Source: Ilyonectria destructans (taxonomy: Eukaryota; Ascomycota; Sordariomycetes; Hypocreales; Nectriaceae). Taken from it: a stretch of DNA of 64,000 nucleotides. This document shows positions 48,971-60,032 of this stretch, in pieces (position 1 is the first letter of the stretch; every line of letters starts with the position of its first letter). The stretch lies in assembly GCA_020740775.1 (NCBI GenBank), contig JAHEWK010000019.1, positions 1,054,001 to 1,118,000 on the forward strand, written 5' to 3'. The notes beneath the pieces were generated by a model. The model did not search any database. It was not told where the DNA came from and saw only the letters and a list, made by a program, of their open reading frames with translations. Both the position numbers and the translations under genes were made by a program.

Positions 48971-50280
48971 CACGCGCTAAGCAGGAGGCCAACCTAGCGA
49001 GGGAATTTTGCACTGCAAGTTTGGGAATGTACTATATATCATGGCCTAGCCGTTATTTAGCAGGCTTGCGGGTGGACCAAACAGATTCGTTACAGATGAA
49101 TTAGGTTCAATAACCACAACGGCGGAAAGCAAAATTGGCATCATGTGGTTAATATTTTCCCGCCATCTCCTGCTCAAGTGGCCAGACTTGCCTTCAGTTC
49201 CGCCCCCTCATTAGGCTCACCGTTCTAGTAGTGGTATAAATTACAGCATTTGTGCTCTATTGCTAATTATACAGACATACAACCTTTACGGCATCAGTCT
49301 GCGATCACATCGTGAAATGATGCGAAATACTACCCCGGGCATTGATGTTAGGGGGATTCCACTTGAAGCATCAGCTACGAGTGTTGGCCAGTTCGGACAC
49401 GATTCGGGCAGCTCCTGCATGCCTACGCTCAGAGGAAATTTAGCAGGCTGCTCACAAGCAGAAAAGGTATATCCCAGTGAAAAACCCTGGGCGACGAGGG
49501 AATGTTGGTATCGGAACAAGCAGGCGATATGGCCTAAGCACAAATCCGCGTACGATTATCTGCGTAGGCAGATTGCTGCTCACGCACAATAGCACACGCT
49601 TCAACCCTCGCGGGAAAAATTGATTGGGCAAGTCTGCGCAGAACCACCGAGTCTCAGCGCCACTCAAGCTGCATTCGCGAATCGAATTGCGAGAACACCC
49701 CGTCGTGTAAGCTAAGCATCAGTTTATGTAATGCTACCCTCCCTTCCAGCATATGCGCACTACAAGCGGCGGCCCACCTGCGATGATATAAAGGTGCCGT
49801 CTTCCCCCCCATTTTTGCACTTAACATCAAGAGAATCAATAGGCTGTGTCAAGGAGTGAGTCGGTTCTGGAATCTTCCATAAGGAGTGTATATATCCACT
49901 AGTCACATGTGATGAGTCATTCCCCACAATAACGTCAGTTGGGGCGACCTGAGTGGTTGACTTATTCTAATATTTTCAAAATATTAGACTGAGCTAATAG
50001 GTATAAATACCCGCTTCGTGACGATATACTAAATTCCTCACTCTCTCTTCCTTTTGAGTAAAAAACATGCTTCACCTTCCAAAATAATATGGCCTTTAAT
50101 ATTGAATAGTTTAAATAATAAATTCTCCAATATACTATAGAATCCATAAATACGGGCGAGGTTCATATTAATCAGCCCTACCGTTCTTCCATTCCGAGAT
50201 AGAGGTTAATCCATACATAGATAATTCGAAATATCCTTAAGATCCCAGGTGTATCTTATGTTATCGATACCGACAGTCTT
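48971..50280. other. No confident gene; one weak open frame
   Basis: A plus-strand frame of 110 codons at 49,260-49,592 overlaps other antisense frames and has no motif. A perfect 10-bp inverted repeat with a 1-base spacer lies at 49,967-49,987 (CTAATATTTT / AAAATATTAG); being AT-rich and isolated it is not convincing as a terminator or operator. Confidence 0.4.
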
Positions 50281-51892
50281 ATGCATAAGGAATCGGCGTC
50301 GAAGTTTCGATGTACTTGTGGAATTATAATACCACCCACGCCACTCGCCGGAGACCCACTTATTGCGACTTTACCTTCCACCCAGACTTCCTTGGGGAAA
50401 CAAAGTAGTACTGGGGATAATAGCAACTTTGCCGGCCCACTAAAACGTACACGTATCGACGATGGGGGTGTTTCGGAACGTACCGTCGACACATGTACAT
50501 TTTGGAGGCCCCGCACAGTTGCAGTCCTACCGCCCTATTGTTATGTAACACCTATGATTGAGCAAGACATCGACGCAAGAGAGGACGATCACTCTTCGAG
50601 AGGGGCCTTACTTTTTACATCGGTTTCCCGTGCTTCAACGCCTTTCACTTAATACGAAGGCGACGGCGGGGAGGATGGGGAGGACCCGGTTAAAGGAGGT
50701 CGACCTCAAGATCTCATGCAAGATCTGACTCAAGACCAACCCCAAGATGCTCAACCCCAAGATGCTCAACCCCAAGGTGCTCAACCCCAAGGTGCTCAAC
50801 CCCAAGGTGCTCAACCCCAAGGTGCTCAACCCCAAGATGCTCAACCCCAAGATGCTCAACCCAAGGACACACAACCCCAAGATACTCAACTTAGCTTGCT
50901 CGATATAAAGCCATCTCTATTGAAAAAGGCTACAGATGGCTGGAAATTGCGTCATCTTCGGAAAGCTTGGCGAATTTGCGATGCTATAAGGCGACCGTCT
51001 AATAAAGTGGCAGCAGACCTTAATCACACGGATACACAATTGGAATATTTAAGGAAAACAGCAAAATCGTACACTGAAAAGGCAGACAACGCTGATTCTG
51101 ACAAAGCCTGGTATAAGGTTGCGGTAAAGTATTATCGTATGTACATGACACAAGAGTATGACACACAAAATGCCGCCTTAACCTCCGCTATTGGCACTGG
51201 CACTACCAACTGCGCTATTAACGACCTGAAGGATAATTATATTGATAAACTTTTCCCAGGTGTATTTGGAGATAAGGAGCTTGGCATTATCGGCCAGGAT
51301 GAAGTTATAAAGCGGAGAACGCGTGAGTCGATGAGGTCAACTCTCTATTACGAGCTCGCCCAGGGCCGTCAGTTCAGGCAAATAGTTCAACGCTTCAGTT
51401 ATGGAGCTCTTTTATGCCCTGGTCTGAGCACCCATGAGTAAGTCGGAAAGCCCTTTCATCGGATGTTTTTAACAGCCGATCGCAAGCGTCTATAACGAAT
51501 TGTCAAAAGGACAGTTTGAACTTTTTCTGGATTATCTAAGCGAATGCCAGCCACGACTTAAAGAAGAATTATCCAGTCTATCTTATGTCCTCCCGAAGCT
51601 GCTATCCTGGGGCGCGCCCCCTCATCGGATGGAGATTGAGGATATTCGTTTTAAGGATCTGAAGTACCACCAGAATAGACCACTCAGCGAATTATTTACA
51701 CTACCCGAAGGCGCTGAAATAGAATTAGCTAACGAATAGCTCGATGTAACTTCTGTTATTCTCGATTGGCCCAATCGCCCGGCGAATGATCCCCCTAATA
51801 TTATGGGTATGCTTGGTGCAGGCGGTAGTTCTGATCTATATGTTATTCCTACTGAGGGCGGCAGAGGAGGAGAACCATCTTAATTCTACTAG
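50281..51892 (+). pseudogene. Q/P-repeat protein gene with RIP-type stops
   Basis: The frame from ATG 50,281 stays open for 123 codons, meets TAA at 50,650 and, in the same frame, reads on through 'YEGDGGEDGEDPVKGG' into a Gln/Pro/Asp/Ala repeat and a helical domain ('KATDGWKLRHLRKAWRICDA'). An intron of 49 bp (51,438-51,486, GTAAGT..AAG) joins 'LSTHE' to 'VYNELSKGQFELFLDYL' in frame. A TAG at 51,737 is followed by 'LDVTSVILDWPNRPANDPPN' in frame to about 51,880. Both stops are one transition from CAA or CAG. The second half (50,716-51,739) is intact enough to be expressed as a shorter protein, so functional status is uncertain. Family not recognised. Confidence 0.55.
50737..50886 (+). repeat. 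Ten 15-bp in-frame repeats encoding QPQ(D/G)A
   Basis: The unit CAACCCCAAGGTGCT or CAACCCCAAGATGCT occurs ten times without gaps, the last two diverged (QPKDT, QPQDT). The array lies inside the helical-protein gene. Copy number is likely to vary between strains. Confidence 0.95.
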
Positions 51893-52574
51893 GAATCCAG
51901 TATGCATAATATGGAGTTTCAGAGTGTAGTCGGTCCGCCCCAGAATTTTCACACCCTGATACATAGAGCATCAATAACGAGTCTGCTTAATAACCCATCC
52001 AATCATTATGCTTAGCGAATTTATAAGCTGAACATCTCAAGAATATAATAAGGTTGGTAATCCCTGCTTTGAGAATGTATAATGAGGCGATTCGCGTCTC
52101 TGAGGCATTTGATGGCTAATGCAATGCGTTGCTGTCACTATCCCGATCAGTAGTTCCGAAATGCATATGCTCCGAGGGGGTAGGATATATGTAACTGCTG
52201 AGTAAGAAGCGGTTATATGCATTCTACTGCATTAAACTTACTATTACCTGCAATCTGTTTACGTTGGAGGCGTTGCGGTATCTGGGTCATAACCAGACGA
52301 AGCTCGTGCCTCATAGTCTGTTCCATTAACCGTTAGCAGTGGCGAGTCGTTGGTCATCGCAGCAGATCTGAATTCGACGTAGCAGGATTGCATCACCTGT
52401 GGTGGACTGAAGTTACGCAATTCATTATCTCGAGATGATGACTTCTGGAGAGCTCGGGGTGTTTGCAGAGTTTAAGAGGTTAAAACGGTTATATTGGTGA
52501 CTCTCGATCGGATTTGGCAGGTGTCTTAGAGCGGATATACGATCTTATCTTCTGTCTTGAATATTATCGATTTC
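51893..52574. other. No gene recognised
   Basis: Flank of the retroelement. No motif or open frame of note. Confidence 0.45.
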
Positions 52575-52735
52575 TGATGCGTGGGTCATGTGGACCATGG
52601 GGGTCAGGTTATGTGTAGAAAGTAAGATGTCTTGTCTATAGATAAGCTGAGCAGATTGTCTTATATGACGGCTAACTGCTCAGTAGATACCTGGCTTGCC
52701 AGGCATCCCTAGGATACGGCTAGCTGCACGCATCA
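52575..52735 (-). repeat. 3' LTR (161 bp)
   Basis: Begins TGATGCGTG and ends CACGCATCA, a perfect 9-bp terminal inverted repeat. Identical as far as I can compare to 55,072-55,232. Confidence 0.9.
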
Positions 52736-52836
52736 TATCCCGGGCTTTGAAAGAAGCAATCACTGTCCTCAGTGAGCCTCTTCTATCTATCTTCTACATT
52801 TCCTTCCCTATCGCATCTTGCGATCTTCCTTCCTGA

Positions 52837-54204
52837 TCAGCGTATTCCTCGGCTGCGGCCGCGGCGTAGCTTGGCGCGGCGGAACGGGGCATCTTCGTCT
52901 TCTTTATTATCAGAGGGATGCTGGGCTTTGAAGTCCCGTACCAGCTGGGGGTCGATATTCTCGCTGCGGACCCAGGAGTCATGCTGCGGTCCCCACCCCT
53001 TCCAGCGGACCATAAAGCCCTCGAAAGGCGTGGCGGCGCGGCCTAGGTTACGGACTTGCTTAAATAGCAGTCTCTCAACCTCATACTGGTCTCCAACCTC
53101 TTCATCCTCTTCCAGAGGGCCCGGTTCGTCGGGCTGGAAGTCGTCGGCGTGGGCAGGCTGCAGGTGCCTGCAAGAGATCACTGGATGGATCTTCATCGTG
53201 CTCGGTAGGTCCAGTCGGCAGGCCAGGTCCCCTACCATTTCCAGTATCTCATAGGGCCCCGAGCGCTGTTGCGACCACTTCCGTGGGGGCCTTCCGGGCA
53301 GGTAATATCCATCGTGGAGCCGTAGGTACACGCGGTCTCCTGCCTTCAGCTGGATCGGCCGGTGCTTGGCATCGTACCAGCGCTTGGCCTTAGCGGCTGC
53401 AAAGTCCATCGCAAGCTGGGCATCCTTACGGACGGCTTCGCGCATAAAGACCAGATCAGGGACGTCATCGTCGAGCTGGAATGACTCCAGAGGCCCGCGG
53501 AGGCTAAAGCCGTAGATAAACTCGTGCGCTGAGGTCTTCGTCCCTGTGTTGTAGGCCCCGTTGAGGTTCCACTGGAGGGCCGGCAGCAGATAGGTCCAGT
53601 TGTCGCCGGGATGCTCCATATTGTGGAAGCGTAGGGCTATCTCCACGGTCTGGTTCCGCCGTTCGGCAAGACCGTCAGCAGACGGATGGTAGGCTGCGGT
53701 CATCGCTAGCCGGGTTCCAAAGCTCTTCCAGAGACCTCTCCAGAAGGGCGATGTAAACTTGGAGTCGCGGTCCGAGATGATAACCTTGGGTATGCCCCAG
53801 TCCGATAGCATAAGCTGCCGGGCTAAGACAGTGGCCCAGTCTGCTGCTGTGTATCGGCAATAGCCAGGAATCAGCAAGTTCCTCTTGCTTGCGGCGCAGG
53901 TTACGGTCATCAACTGGTCGAAGGTATCGAAGCCCTCTAGGGCCCACGGGGAGTCCTTCGAGGAAACAGGGGGCATCTCGGTAATGAAGTCAATAGCGAT
54001 CGTATGCATCGGCAATAGAGGGGCCCGGACGGGCTGATAGTTGCCGATCCGTTGTTGCCGGTCTGTCTGCCCAAGACAGCAGGTCTCGCAGCTGTGGATG
54101 TGCTTCTTTATTCGGGTCGAGAGGTTCCGGATTGACAGGCCTGATAGCTCTCTTGCTAGTAGAGGCATACCTTGCCACAAAGGCCTGTATGTTATAGGCA
54201 ACAT
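52837..54204 (-). pseudogene. Integrase with C-terminal chromodomain (retroelement pol remnant)
   Basis: An open frame of 455 codons. Residues about 16-50 hold the remains of the integrase zinc finger ('ELSGLSIRNLSTRIKKHIHS' then 'CETC'). The catalytic core has D72 ('IAIDFITEMP'), D145 ('IISDRDSKF') and E181 ('GLAERRNQ'), with 35 residues between the second Asp and the Glu, the D,D-35-E spacing. Later are 'LKAGDRVYLRLHDGYYLPG' and 'PYEILEMVGDLACRLDLP', the usual post-core region. A chromodomain ('YEVERLLFKQVRN', 'FMVRWKGWGPQHDSWV') places it in the chromovirus branch, where the domain guides integration to chromatin. It looks catalytically complete, but the polyprotein upstream is lost. Confidence 0.88.
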
Positions 54205-54469
54205 CGACGTCCCAGATCTTCATTCCGTTCAGAACATCCGGGGTTGGATATTCCGTAACAAGACGAGCGTACCGCATAGCCCAGCCAAAGGCACTATAGT
54301 AGTCTGCATCTTCAAGCCATTTCAGGGCTTCGGCCTTCTGGATGTCTTGGTCAACCAGAGACCGACGGGGCGGCCGAGGCCGGCTGTTGTCATGGCCCTG
54401 GTCTGCCGGACCGGGGAGCTCGATAGACGACGAGTCCATACTGTCGGGCTCGTGATGTGAACGGGCCAT
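54150..54469 (-). pseudogene. gag-like N-terminal fragment
   Basis: From ATG 54,469 ('MARSHHEPDSMDSSSIELP') about 100 codons read as a hydrophilic Gag-like N-terminus with 'ALKWLEDADYYSAFGWAMRY'. Around 54,150-54,200 the frame passes, with a frame change, into the integrase zinc-finger region, marking the internal deletion junction. The frame as such stays open to 53,990, but beyond the junction it is antiphase to the integrase. Confidence 0.6.
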
Positions 54470-54514
54470 GAAGGGGGCCCCAGTGCAGTAGCTCTATCAG
54501 GGCTAGGCAAGATA

Positions 54515-54720
54515 GGGGTTGTGTGTGTGTGTGTGTGTGGTGTTGTGTGACGGAGGGCTGAGGTAGCCTAGGGCTCTGTGTGGCAGAGGGCCGAGGTGGT
54601 CTAGGGCTCTGTACAACAGAGGGCAGGGCCTGGTGTAACAGAGGGCTCAGGGCTCTGCGTAACAGAGGGTAGGGCCCTGTGTGACTGAGGGCTCGTACCA
54701 CCTAGGGCTCCGTAGCGAGA
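54515..54720. repeat. (GT)n microsatellite and AGGGCTCTGTG-type repeats in the element leader
   Basis: A GT dinucleotide run lies near 54,520-54,538. It is followed by six or so imperfect units with 'AGGGCTCTG' and 'ACAGAGGGC', which are partly self-complementary. This occupies the untranslated leader between the 5' LTR and the gag start. Confidence 0.7.
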
Positions 54721-55071
54721 CGGGCCACAGACCACAACTCCGGAGGGTTGTTAATTGCCAAAGATAGGGCTCTCGCGAGCTGTCTTTGCGGGTGGATGGA
54801 TGTAGGCAGGGCAGGCTGTTCGAAGCCTGTTGCTCGGATAGTCGTTGTGTAAGTCCCCTAGCAGCTAGGGAACGGGGAGGTGTCAACAAGGGCAGGGGGC
54901 CCTTGTGATGGTTGCAGATCTAGCGGTGGCTGCAGCAATAGCGGCCTGCTAGGATCAATGGCTGGATCTAGGATCCTGGTCGGCGTGACGTGCCGGGCGT
55001 GGTGTGCAACAAAAATCAACTAAGATATGTTGCTGGTGCTGATCTTTAGAAGCATATAATTGCTACCAGTT

Positions 55072-55232
55072 TGATGCGTGGGTCATGTGGACCATGGGGG
55101 TCAGGTTATGTGTAGAAAGTAAGATGTCTTGTCTATAGATAAGCTGAGCAGATTGTCTTATATGACGGCTAACTGCTCAGTAGATACCTGGCTTGCCAGG
55201 CATCCCTAGGATACGGCTAGCTGCACGCATCA
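55072..55232 (-). repeat. 5' LTR (161 bp)
   Basis: Same ends and length as the copy at 52,575-52,735; TG..CA termini. No sequence difference noticed between the pair. Confidence 0.9.
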
Positions 55233-55337
55233 CAAATAGTCTTAATAAGTGCAAATTTTATGTAATCTGCGCTATTCGACGTTAAATTATAGAAGAGCCT
55301 TGCGTCAATTATGTAAGATATCATTCACGATCCATAT

Positions 55338-56760
55338 ATGAGCTTTCAACCTTATAGTTTGCAGAATGCCAATTAATTCCTTCGTATCGAAGGCGTGGTG
55401 TATGCTTTGCACCCCGGTCTGGCAGATTTCAGAGCCGAAATTATCGGCCGCTTTAATGCACTTGACACCAGATTGAATGATCGCTTTAACCAGATTGCGG
55501 GTGGCATAACTGACCAGCTCAGCCGGATCCAGGCAGAAATGACAGCTGTACGCCACTCTGATGAGAGGCTCGACCAAGTTCAGGAAGGCATAGCAGCTGT
55601 GCGAGGTAATCTTGAGAAAGGACTCGACCTATTCCTCGAGGGGATAACGAATTCGCGAAATTACTTCGATGAGAGGCTCAGTCAGGACTATATAAGTATG
55701 ACGAGGGCGCAAACTGGTCTCAACGATAAACTCGTTCAGGTTCAGGGGGATCTTGGAAACAAACTTGACCAAATCCAAATAGAAATGGCGAATTCATAAG
55801 GTCATCTTAATAATCGACTTAACCAAGCCGAAGCAGGGGTCACAACTTTACAAAACCACCTTAATGGCGGACTCGAACAAGTTCACACAAAAATAACGAT
55901 TTCACAAAATCATCTCGATGACCGACTGAACCAAGCCCAAGAAGGGGTAAGAACTTTACAGAACCACCTTGACGGCAGATTTGAATAAATCCAGACAATA
56001 GCAAACCCACACAGAGCCACCTCGATAACAGGCTTAATAAATTCCACATAGGGTTGGCAGATGTACAAAACCACCTTAACGAAGGGTTCGATCAAGTCCA
56101 TGGAGACCTGACCGTTCTGCGAGACCAGATTGATGGAGGAATTGGCCAAGTCCGGGGAGATGTAACAACATCACAAGACCATCTTAACCACAGATTTAAT
56201 CAAGCTCAGGCAGACCTAGCAGCTTTAGAAAACCAACTTAGCGGTAGATTCGACCAATTACACACGGCGGTAGCAGCAACAGAAGACCGCCTTGCTATAG
56301 CCGTGGGAGCTTCGCGGGGCCACCTTGAGGACAAGCTCGACCAAGTCCACACAGGCGTAACAGCTGCGCAAAACGACCTGTCTAATAGACTCAATGGAGT
56401 CCAGTCAGATATAATGGATTCACGAAATCACCTTGACAGCGGATTCGACTAAGTCCGGGAAAGTGTGACAACTTTACAGGACAACTTTAATGGCAGACTC
56501 GACTAAGTCCATATAGGAGTAAGAACCGCGCGAGACTACCTCGATGAGAGCCTCAACCAAGTTCAAATGAGGGTGACAGCTGCATAAAATTACCTTGGGG
56601 GGAGGCTAAACTAGGTCCAGGCGAGCATTACGGCTGTACGAATTAACCTAAATGATACAGTCAGTTAGGTCTAAGGAAGTATAATAGCCAGTGTACACCA
56701 ACTTCGGCTGGAGATACGGGCAGGGTACGTCAACTTTCTCATATTACTGTAATGGCTAAG
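55338..56760 (+). pseudogene. Coiled-coil protein of 18-residue tandem repeats, RIP-degraded
   Basis: From ATG 55,338 ('MSFQPYSLQNAN', then TAA for CAA) a single frame continues for over 450 codons with stops almost exclusively at expected Gln codons. Examples are the Q of an 'LDQVQ'-like motif, read as '*', at several places after 55,797. The protein is a series of 18-residue (54-bp) units, such as 'HLNNRLNQAEAGVTTLQN' and 'HLDDRLNQAQEGVRTLQN', giving a heptad-like amphipathic pattern and a long predicted coiled coil. The open parts are 55,395-55,799 and 56,054-56,452. No enzymatic domain. The retroelement LTR ends only 105 bases upstream and has probably displaced its promoter. Confidence 0.65.
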
Positions 56761-57611
56761 TTGTCGTAGGTATTTCAATAATGCTGCACGACTTGTAAAT
56801 AAACTTGCGAGCTGCTGTAACGACTTGATAACTCAATTTCGAGGGATTGACGGCCGGTGTATACTCGACTTCCCTGCGACTCTTACTGAATTTTATCAGC
56901 TTGGAGGTATGAAAGTGTGCAACTTTTTAGCCATGTCCTGATAATGCGTGCAGATAATATCAATGGTGTCTTAGAGAAATTAGGCATCAGTACTGGTGGA
57001 CTATTTCGCAAGAGACAAAGGCGACTAAAAATGTATCTAGGGCTAAGGAGGTGACACTGCAATTGAGGAAAGAGCCTAATGCCTTGAGGAACTTGTTCCG
57101 AAAGGTTCTTTCTTCCGCGCCCCGCGGTTATGCCATTCTCAGCCCTACTCCAGTTCACCGTTTCCTTGAGAAATTGTGTCTTTCCTCCGGTTGGGATTAT
57201 TATACTAATCTATGATGTGTTGAGCCCGACGCTCTGCCGCGATTGCATTGTTGACCCGTTCTCGGTTTGCATTGTCTGCGCTCCTCCCTTAGGGTGGGCA
57301 ACAGGTCCATCGCTTGGTCTATGGTTATGGACATGTTGACTGCCAAGCCTGGGGTTTGGAATTTAGGTGTATTGACAACAATCTAATGGTTAAGGGGCAA
57401 TTTCTTTTGGGGGGATTTTAGAGTACGGCCATTAAAAGGATTGATATTGATGTTCCAGTGGGTTTCATACAGTGCTCAAAGTTGTAAAAGGGTATAATTT
57501 GCACTGTCCTGGTATCACGTGAAGGAGCACCACCAATTTAAGTGGGCGGACGAAACTCTTTAACATCATTCGTGTTAAAAACGCTCCGTAGGAAATTACA
57601 AACCCGCCGCC
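56761..57611. other. Spacer and upstream region of the RING gene
   Basis: No supported gene; a 91-codon minus frame at 56,883-57,158 has no motif. The last few hundred bases are GC-balanced and presumably carry the promoter of the RING gene. Confidence 0.45.
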
Positions 57612-58925
57612 ATGACAATTCCCTGTAATACTTGTGGGCATATCTTTGACAACTATTATTCATTACGCCTGCACCTTGACTCAGATGCTCACGCCTCACT
57701 CACCTGGAAATGCGAACGTCTCTGCGGCCGTGCCTTTGACACCCCAGAAGCTCTGGCCTACCACCAAAGCGTGGCACCTCTCCACCATGTCCTAGACCTT
57801 TATGTGCGATGGGATCCGGATTACGAGGAGGAAATCTTGTGTTGCGAAGACTGTGACCGCGAGTTTGACAATGTCCAGTCCCTCTACCAACACCTGCGAT
57901 ACAATTCAGGTCACCGCATGGTAGAAGAGCAGCTTCTGCCTTATGGATATGGAGAGCGACCGTCTTTCAGGTCTATCGCGGAATCGCTCACCCGCCTACG
58001 ATTCCTAGAGGAGGAACAGGAGCAGCAGGGACGACAGCAGCAGGAACGACAACAGCTCGTTCAAGACGAGCACTCTTCATCTCATGCCGTGCTACCCATC
58101 GAACAGGCATCCGATGCTAACAGCACCCCCGTCGCTTCACCCAAGTCCACACACAGCAGCTTTACATCACCCTTCGAGTCTCGGTCTAGTATACCTCAGA
58201 GTCTACCGGAGCCCCACTGCAGCACTGCTTCTGGTTCCGGTTTTGTCGTTCGAGCCGGCCCGAGCTCGCCAACTCCCGGCTTAGAGACGAATATACCAGT
58301 AGATACCGGACCAGACCACTTGAGCCCCTGGGTGCAGAATCTTACATTGAATGACCCAACCGCAACATCACAAACCCTTGATCCCATTACGAGGCAGGAG
58401 CCCGTGGGCTCTGAAGCAATCAGCCGCTCAACCAACAGTTTCTTCCCTCGTGCATCGGCGACCTTAGCACACCCCTCGCAGTCCTCTCAGTCAATCAGAT
58501 CTCCTTTTGACAATGAACCAATCCCCGCAGCAAAATTCACGTTCAAGTTGGAGAAAAACAAGCGCTTCGAGCATCGAAAGACTCTCATTCCTGCTTCTCC
58601 AGCCGAGCGCGTGGCCAGGTCCCTTGCGAAACTGCCTGTCCCCACACTTCAAGAAGAACTGGTGGCCATGTCGGCAAAGATGGCGGTTATGGAATTGGAA
58701 CTCCAAGCGGCAAAGGATGCCCTGAAGTGCCAAGAGTCGCAACGCCAATGTGTAATGTGCTTTGAACGCGATTTCGATTCCGTGACTAAGTGCGGACACC
58801 AATTCTGCGGAGTCTGCATCGATTCTTGGCAGTCTCAGCATCGCAGTCCGTGGCAAACCCCATGCCCTATATGCAGAAAGGCAATGGGAAAGGCTATCAG
58901 AGTATACAATGAATCATCTGTGTAG
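57612..58925 (+). CDS. C2H2 zinc-finger / RING-finger protein, probable E3 ubiquitin ligase
   Basis: Intact intronless gene of 437 residues; ATG 57,612 has a strong context (GCCGCCATGA). Three C2H2-type fingers lie at the N-terminus: 'CNTCGHIFDNYYSLRLHLDS' (about 5-27), 'CERLCGRAFDTPEALAYHQS' (about 34-60) and 'CEDCDREFDNVQSLYQHL' (about 78-102). A Glu/Gln-rich stretch (about 133-155) and a long Ser/Pro/Thr-rich disordered linker follow, then a short coiled coil (about 350-375). The C-terminus is a C3HC4 RING finger (380-421: CVMC, CGHQFCGVC, CPIC). All zinc ligands are present. RING proteins recruit E2 enzymes to ubiquitylate partners; the C2H2 fingers may bind nucleic acid or protein. The gene shows no RIP, unlike its flanks. 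Confidence 0.9.
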   Translation: MTIPCNTCGHIFDNYYSLRLHLDSDAHASLTWKCERLCGRAFDTPEALAYHQSVAPLHHVLDLYVRWDPDYEEEILCCEDCDREFDNVQSLYQHLRYNSGHRMVEEQLLPYGYGERPSFRSIAESLTRLRFLEEEQEQQGRQQQERQQLVQDEHSSSHAVLPIEQASDANSTPVASPKSTHSSFTSPFESRSSIPQSLPEPHCSTASGSGFVVRAGPSSPTPGLETNIPVDTGPDHLSPWVQNLTLNDPTATSQTLDPITRQEPVGSEAISRSTNSFFPRASATLAHPSQSSQSIRSPFDNEPIPAAKFTFKLEKNKRFEHRKTLIPASPAERVARSLAKLPVPTLQEELVAMSAKMAVMELELQAAKDALKCQESQRQCVMCFERDFDSVTKCGHQFCGVCIDSWQSQHRSPWQTPCPICRKAMGKAIRVYNESSV

Positions 58926-59586
58926 GCGTTTGACGACCCATGTACCTATTGTGTCAGTATGGATGATCCCTAAAGGTCATCTGTCGTCTCTCTGTGCCTA
59001 GCAACCTTATCAATGGGAGCTGTTTTGGACCCTTATATCTCCCGATTTTGGAGTTAAGGGAACCCTAGACCGATTGCTTTGGATTGATCTGAAGTTGATA
59101 TTTTCTGATACCTTAATAAATTACCTGTTAGACGCTATCCGAATCTCGACTTTGAAGTTTTTTTTTCTTGTATAGGAGCCAGGACTGATACCGGTTTGAT
59201 CTGAGCCGTGCCTGAGTGGCACCTGACAAACTTTCCATGTTTCATATTCAGTAGTTGGAAACGATTCAGCCATTAGAGCAATATACGCACCTTGAATATT
59301 TCACGAAGACAATATTTCCGGCTCGGAATCCTTGGCCATGTTTTTCTATCTTGAGTAATCGATAATCATGAAAAGCGGCCGAATGTTTATTACCTGAGGA
59401 AGACTCAGAGATGAGGTCATGAAACGGGGTTAAACTGCAATCCTACTGAACGCGGGGGCTGAGCCGTAAGCTAGCGCCTGTGTGCATAAGGGAAGTGCGT
59501 TGCTTCTCAGGCTCGTTCCGAAAGGCATTGGCGGACCCCGTAGGGGACCGGTCTCCTGTTTCTTAATGTGCAATCAAACGTGGCAG
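58926..59586. other. Downstream flank of the RING gene, no gene recognised
   Basis: AATAAATT at 59,114-59,121 could serve polyadenylation. No coding motif. Confidence 0.4.
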
Positions 59587-59640
59587 GCGGCTACTAGTAG
59601 CCCTGGTGACTCCCTGAGTAGAGTAGGTACTAGTAGCCGC
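59587..59640. repeat. 13-bp perfect inverted repeat
   Basis: GCGGCTACTAGTA (59,587-59,599) and its reverse complement TACTAGTAGCCGC (59,628-59,640) flank a 28-base loop. Further pairing outside (GGCA...TGCC) is partial. It lies just before the LTR-like repeat at 59,670 and may be part of the same element. Confidence 0.75.
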
Positions 59641-59669
59641 TCTGCCGCCGGAAGCCCGTACCTTTGCTA

Positions 59670-59769
59670 GGGGATCTCTAGGTATTAGACTGAATTACTA
59701 TAGTATTATAAATTACTAGGTAATTTAGGAATTACTGATAATTTAAGTAGTATACTAGTGATTTAGTAC
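59670..59769. repeat. LTR-like repeat, copy 1 (AT-shifted)
   Basis: Direct repeat of 60,033-60,131. Over 100 bases, apart from one single-base indel, every difference I see is a transition, and all of them give copy 1 the A or T. This is what RIP or similar cytosine deamination would do to one copy. Confidence 0.85.
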
Positions 59770-60032
59770 ATGTGACAGCCGTGCTTATTCTGGACTGTCG
59801 GTACAGGGTAGGTGTGGATCGAGGGGTTCAGGTCCTCGTAGGGATCAGGACGTTTGGGTGTAAGTCGTAGTGGGGTTACTGCGAATGTGGTAAAACAGTA
59901 GAGTGAGGGTGTCACGTCTGGTAATGTTTAGCTGGTGCAGTGAGCTAGGTAACCAAGTTGTATTGATAGCTGAGGAGCTTGGTCTAGTCTAATTGTGCAG
60001 AAGGCACAAGTTATATAGTAGCTCCGTCTATG

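Larger units (their letters stand above)
52575..55232 (-). mobile_element. Internally deleted chromodomain Ty3/Gypsy retrotransposon
   Basis: Two apparently identical 161-bp LTRs bound a 2.66-kb element on the minus strand. Only a gag-like start and the integrase-chromodomain end remain; protease, reverse transcriptase and RNase H are absent, so it is non-autonomous. Next to the 5' LTR on the coding strand is AA then TGGTAGC, which fits a primer-binding site using the 3' end of a tRNA (initiator-Met-like), 7 bases only. The outside flanks (ATTTC and CAAAT) do not form a target-site duplication. The integrase frame is GC-balanced and free of RIP stops, so the insertion is younger than the surrounding decay. 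Confidence 0.9.

Noticed and set aside
54390..54889. Minus-strand frames of 80-103 codons
   Set aside because: Low-complexity translations of the leader repeats between the LTR and gag start; another frame carries the Gag-like sequence.
52570..55237. Target-site duplication of the retroelement
   Set aside because: The five flanking bases are ATTTC and CAAAT, not a match.
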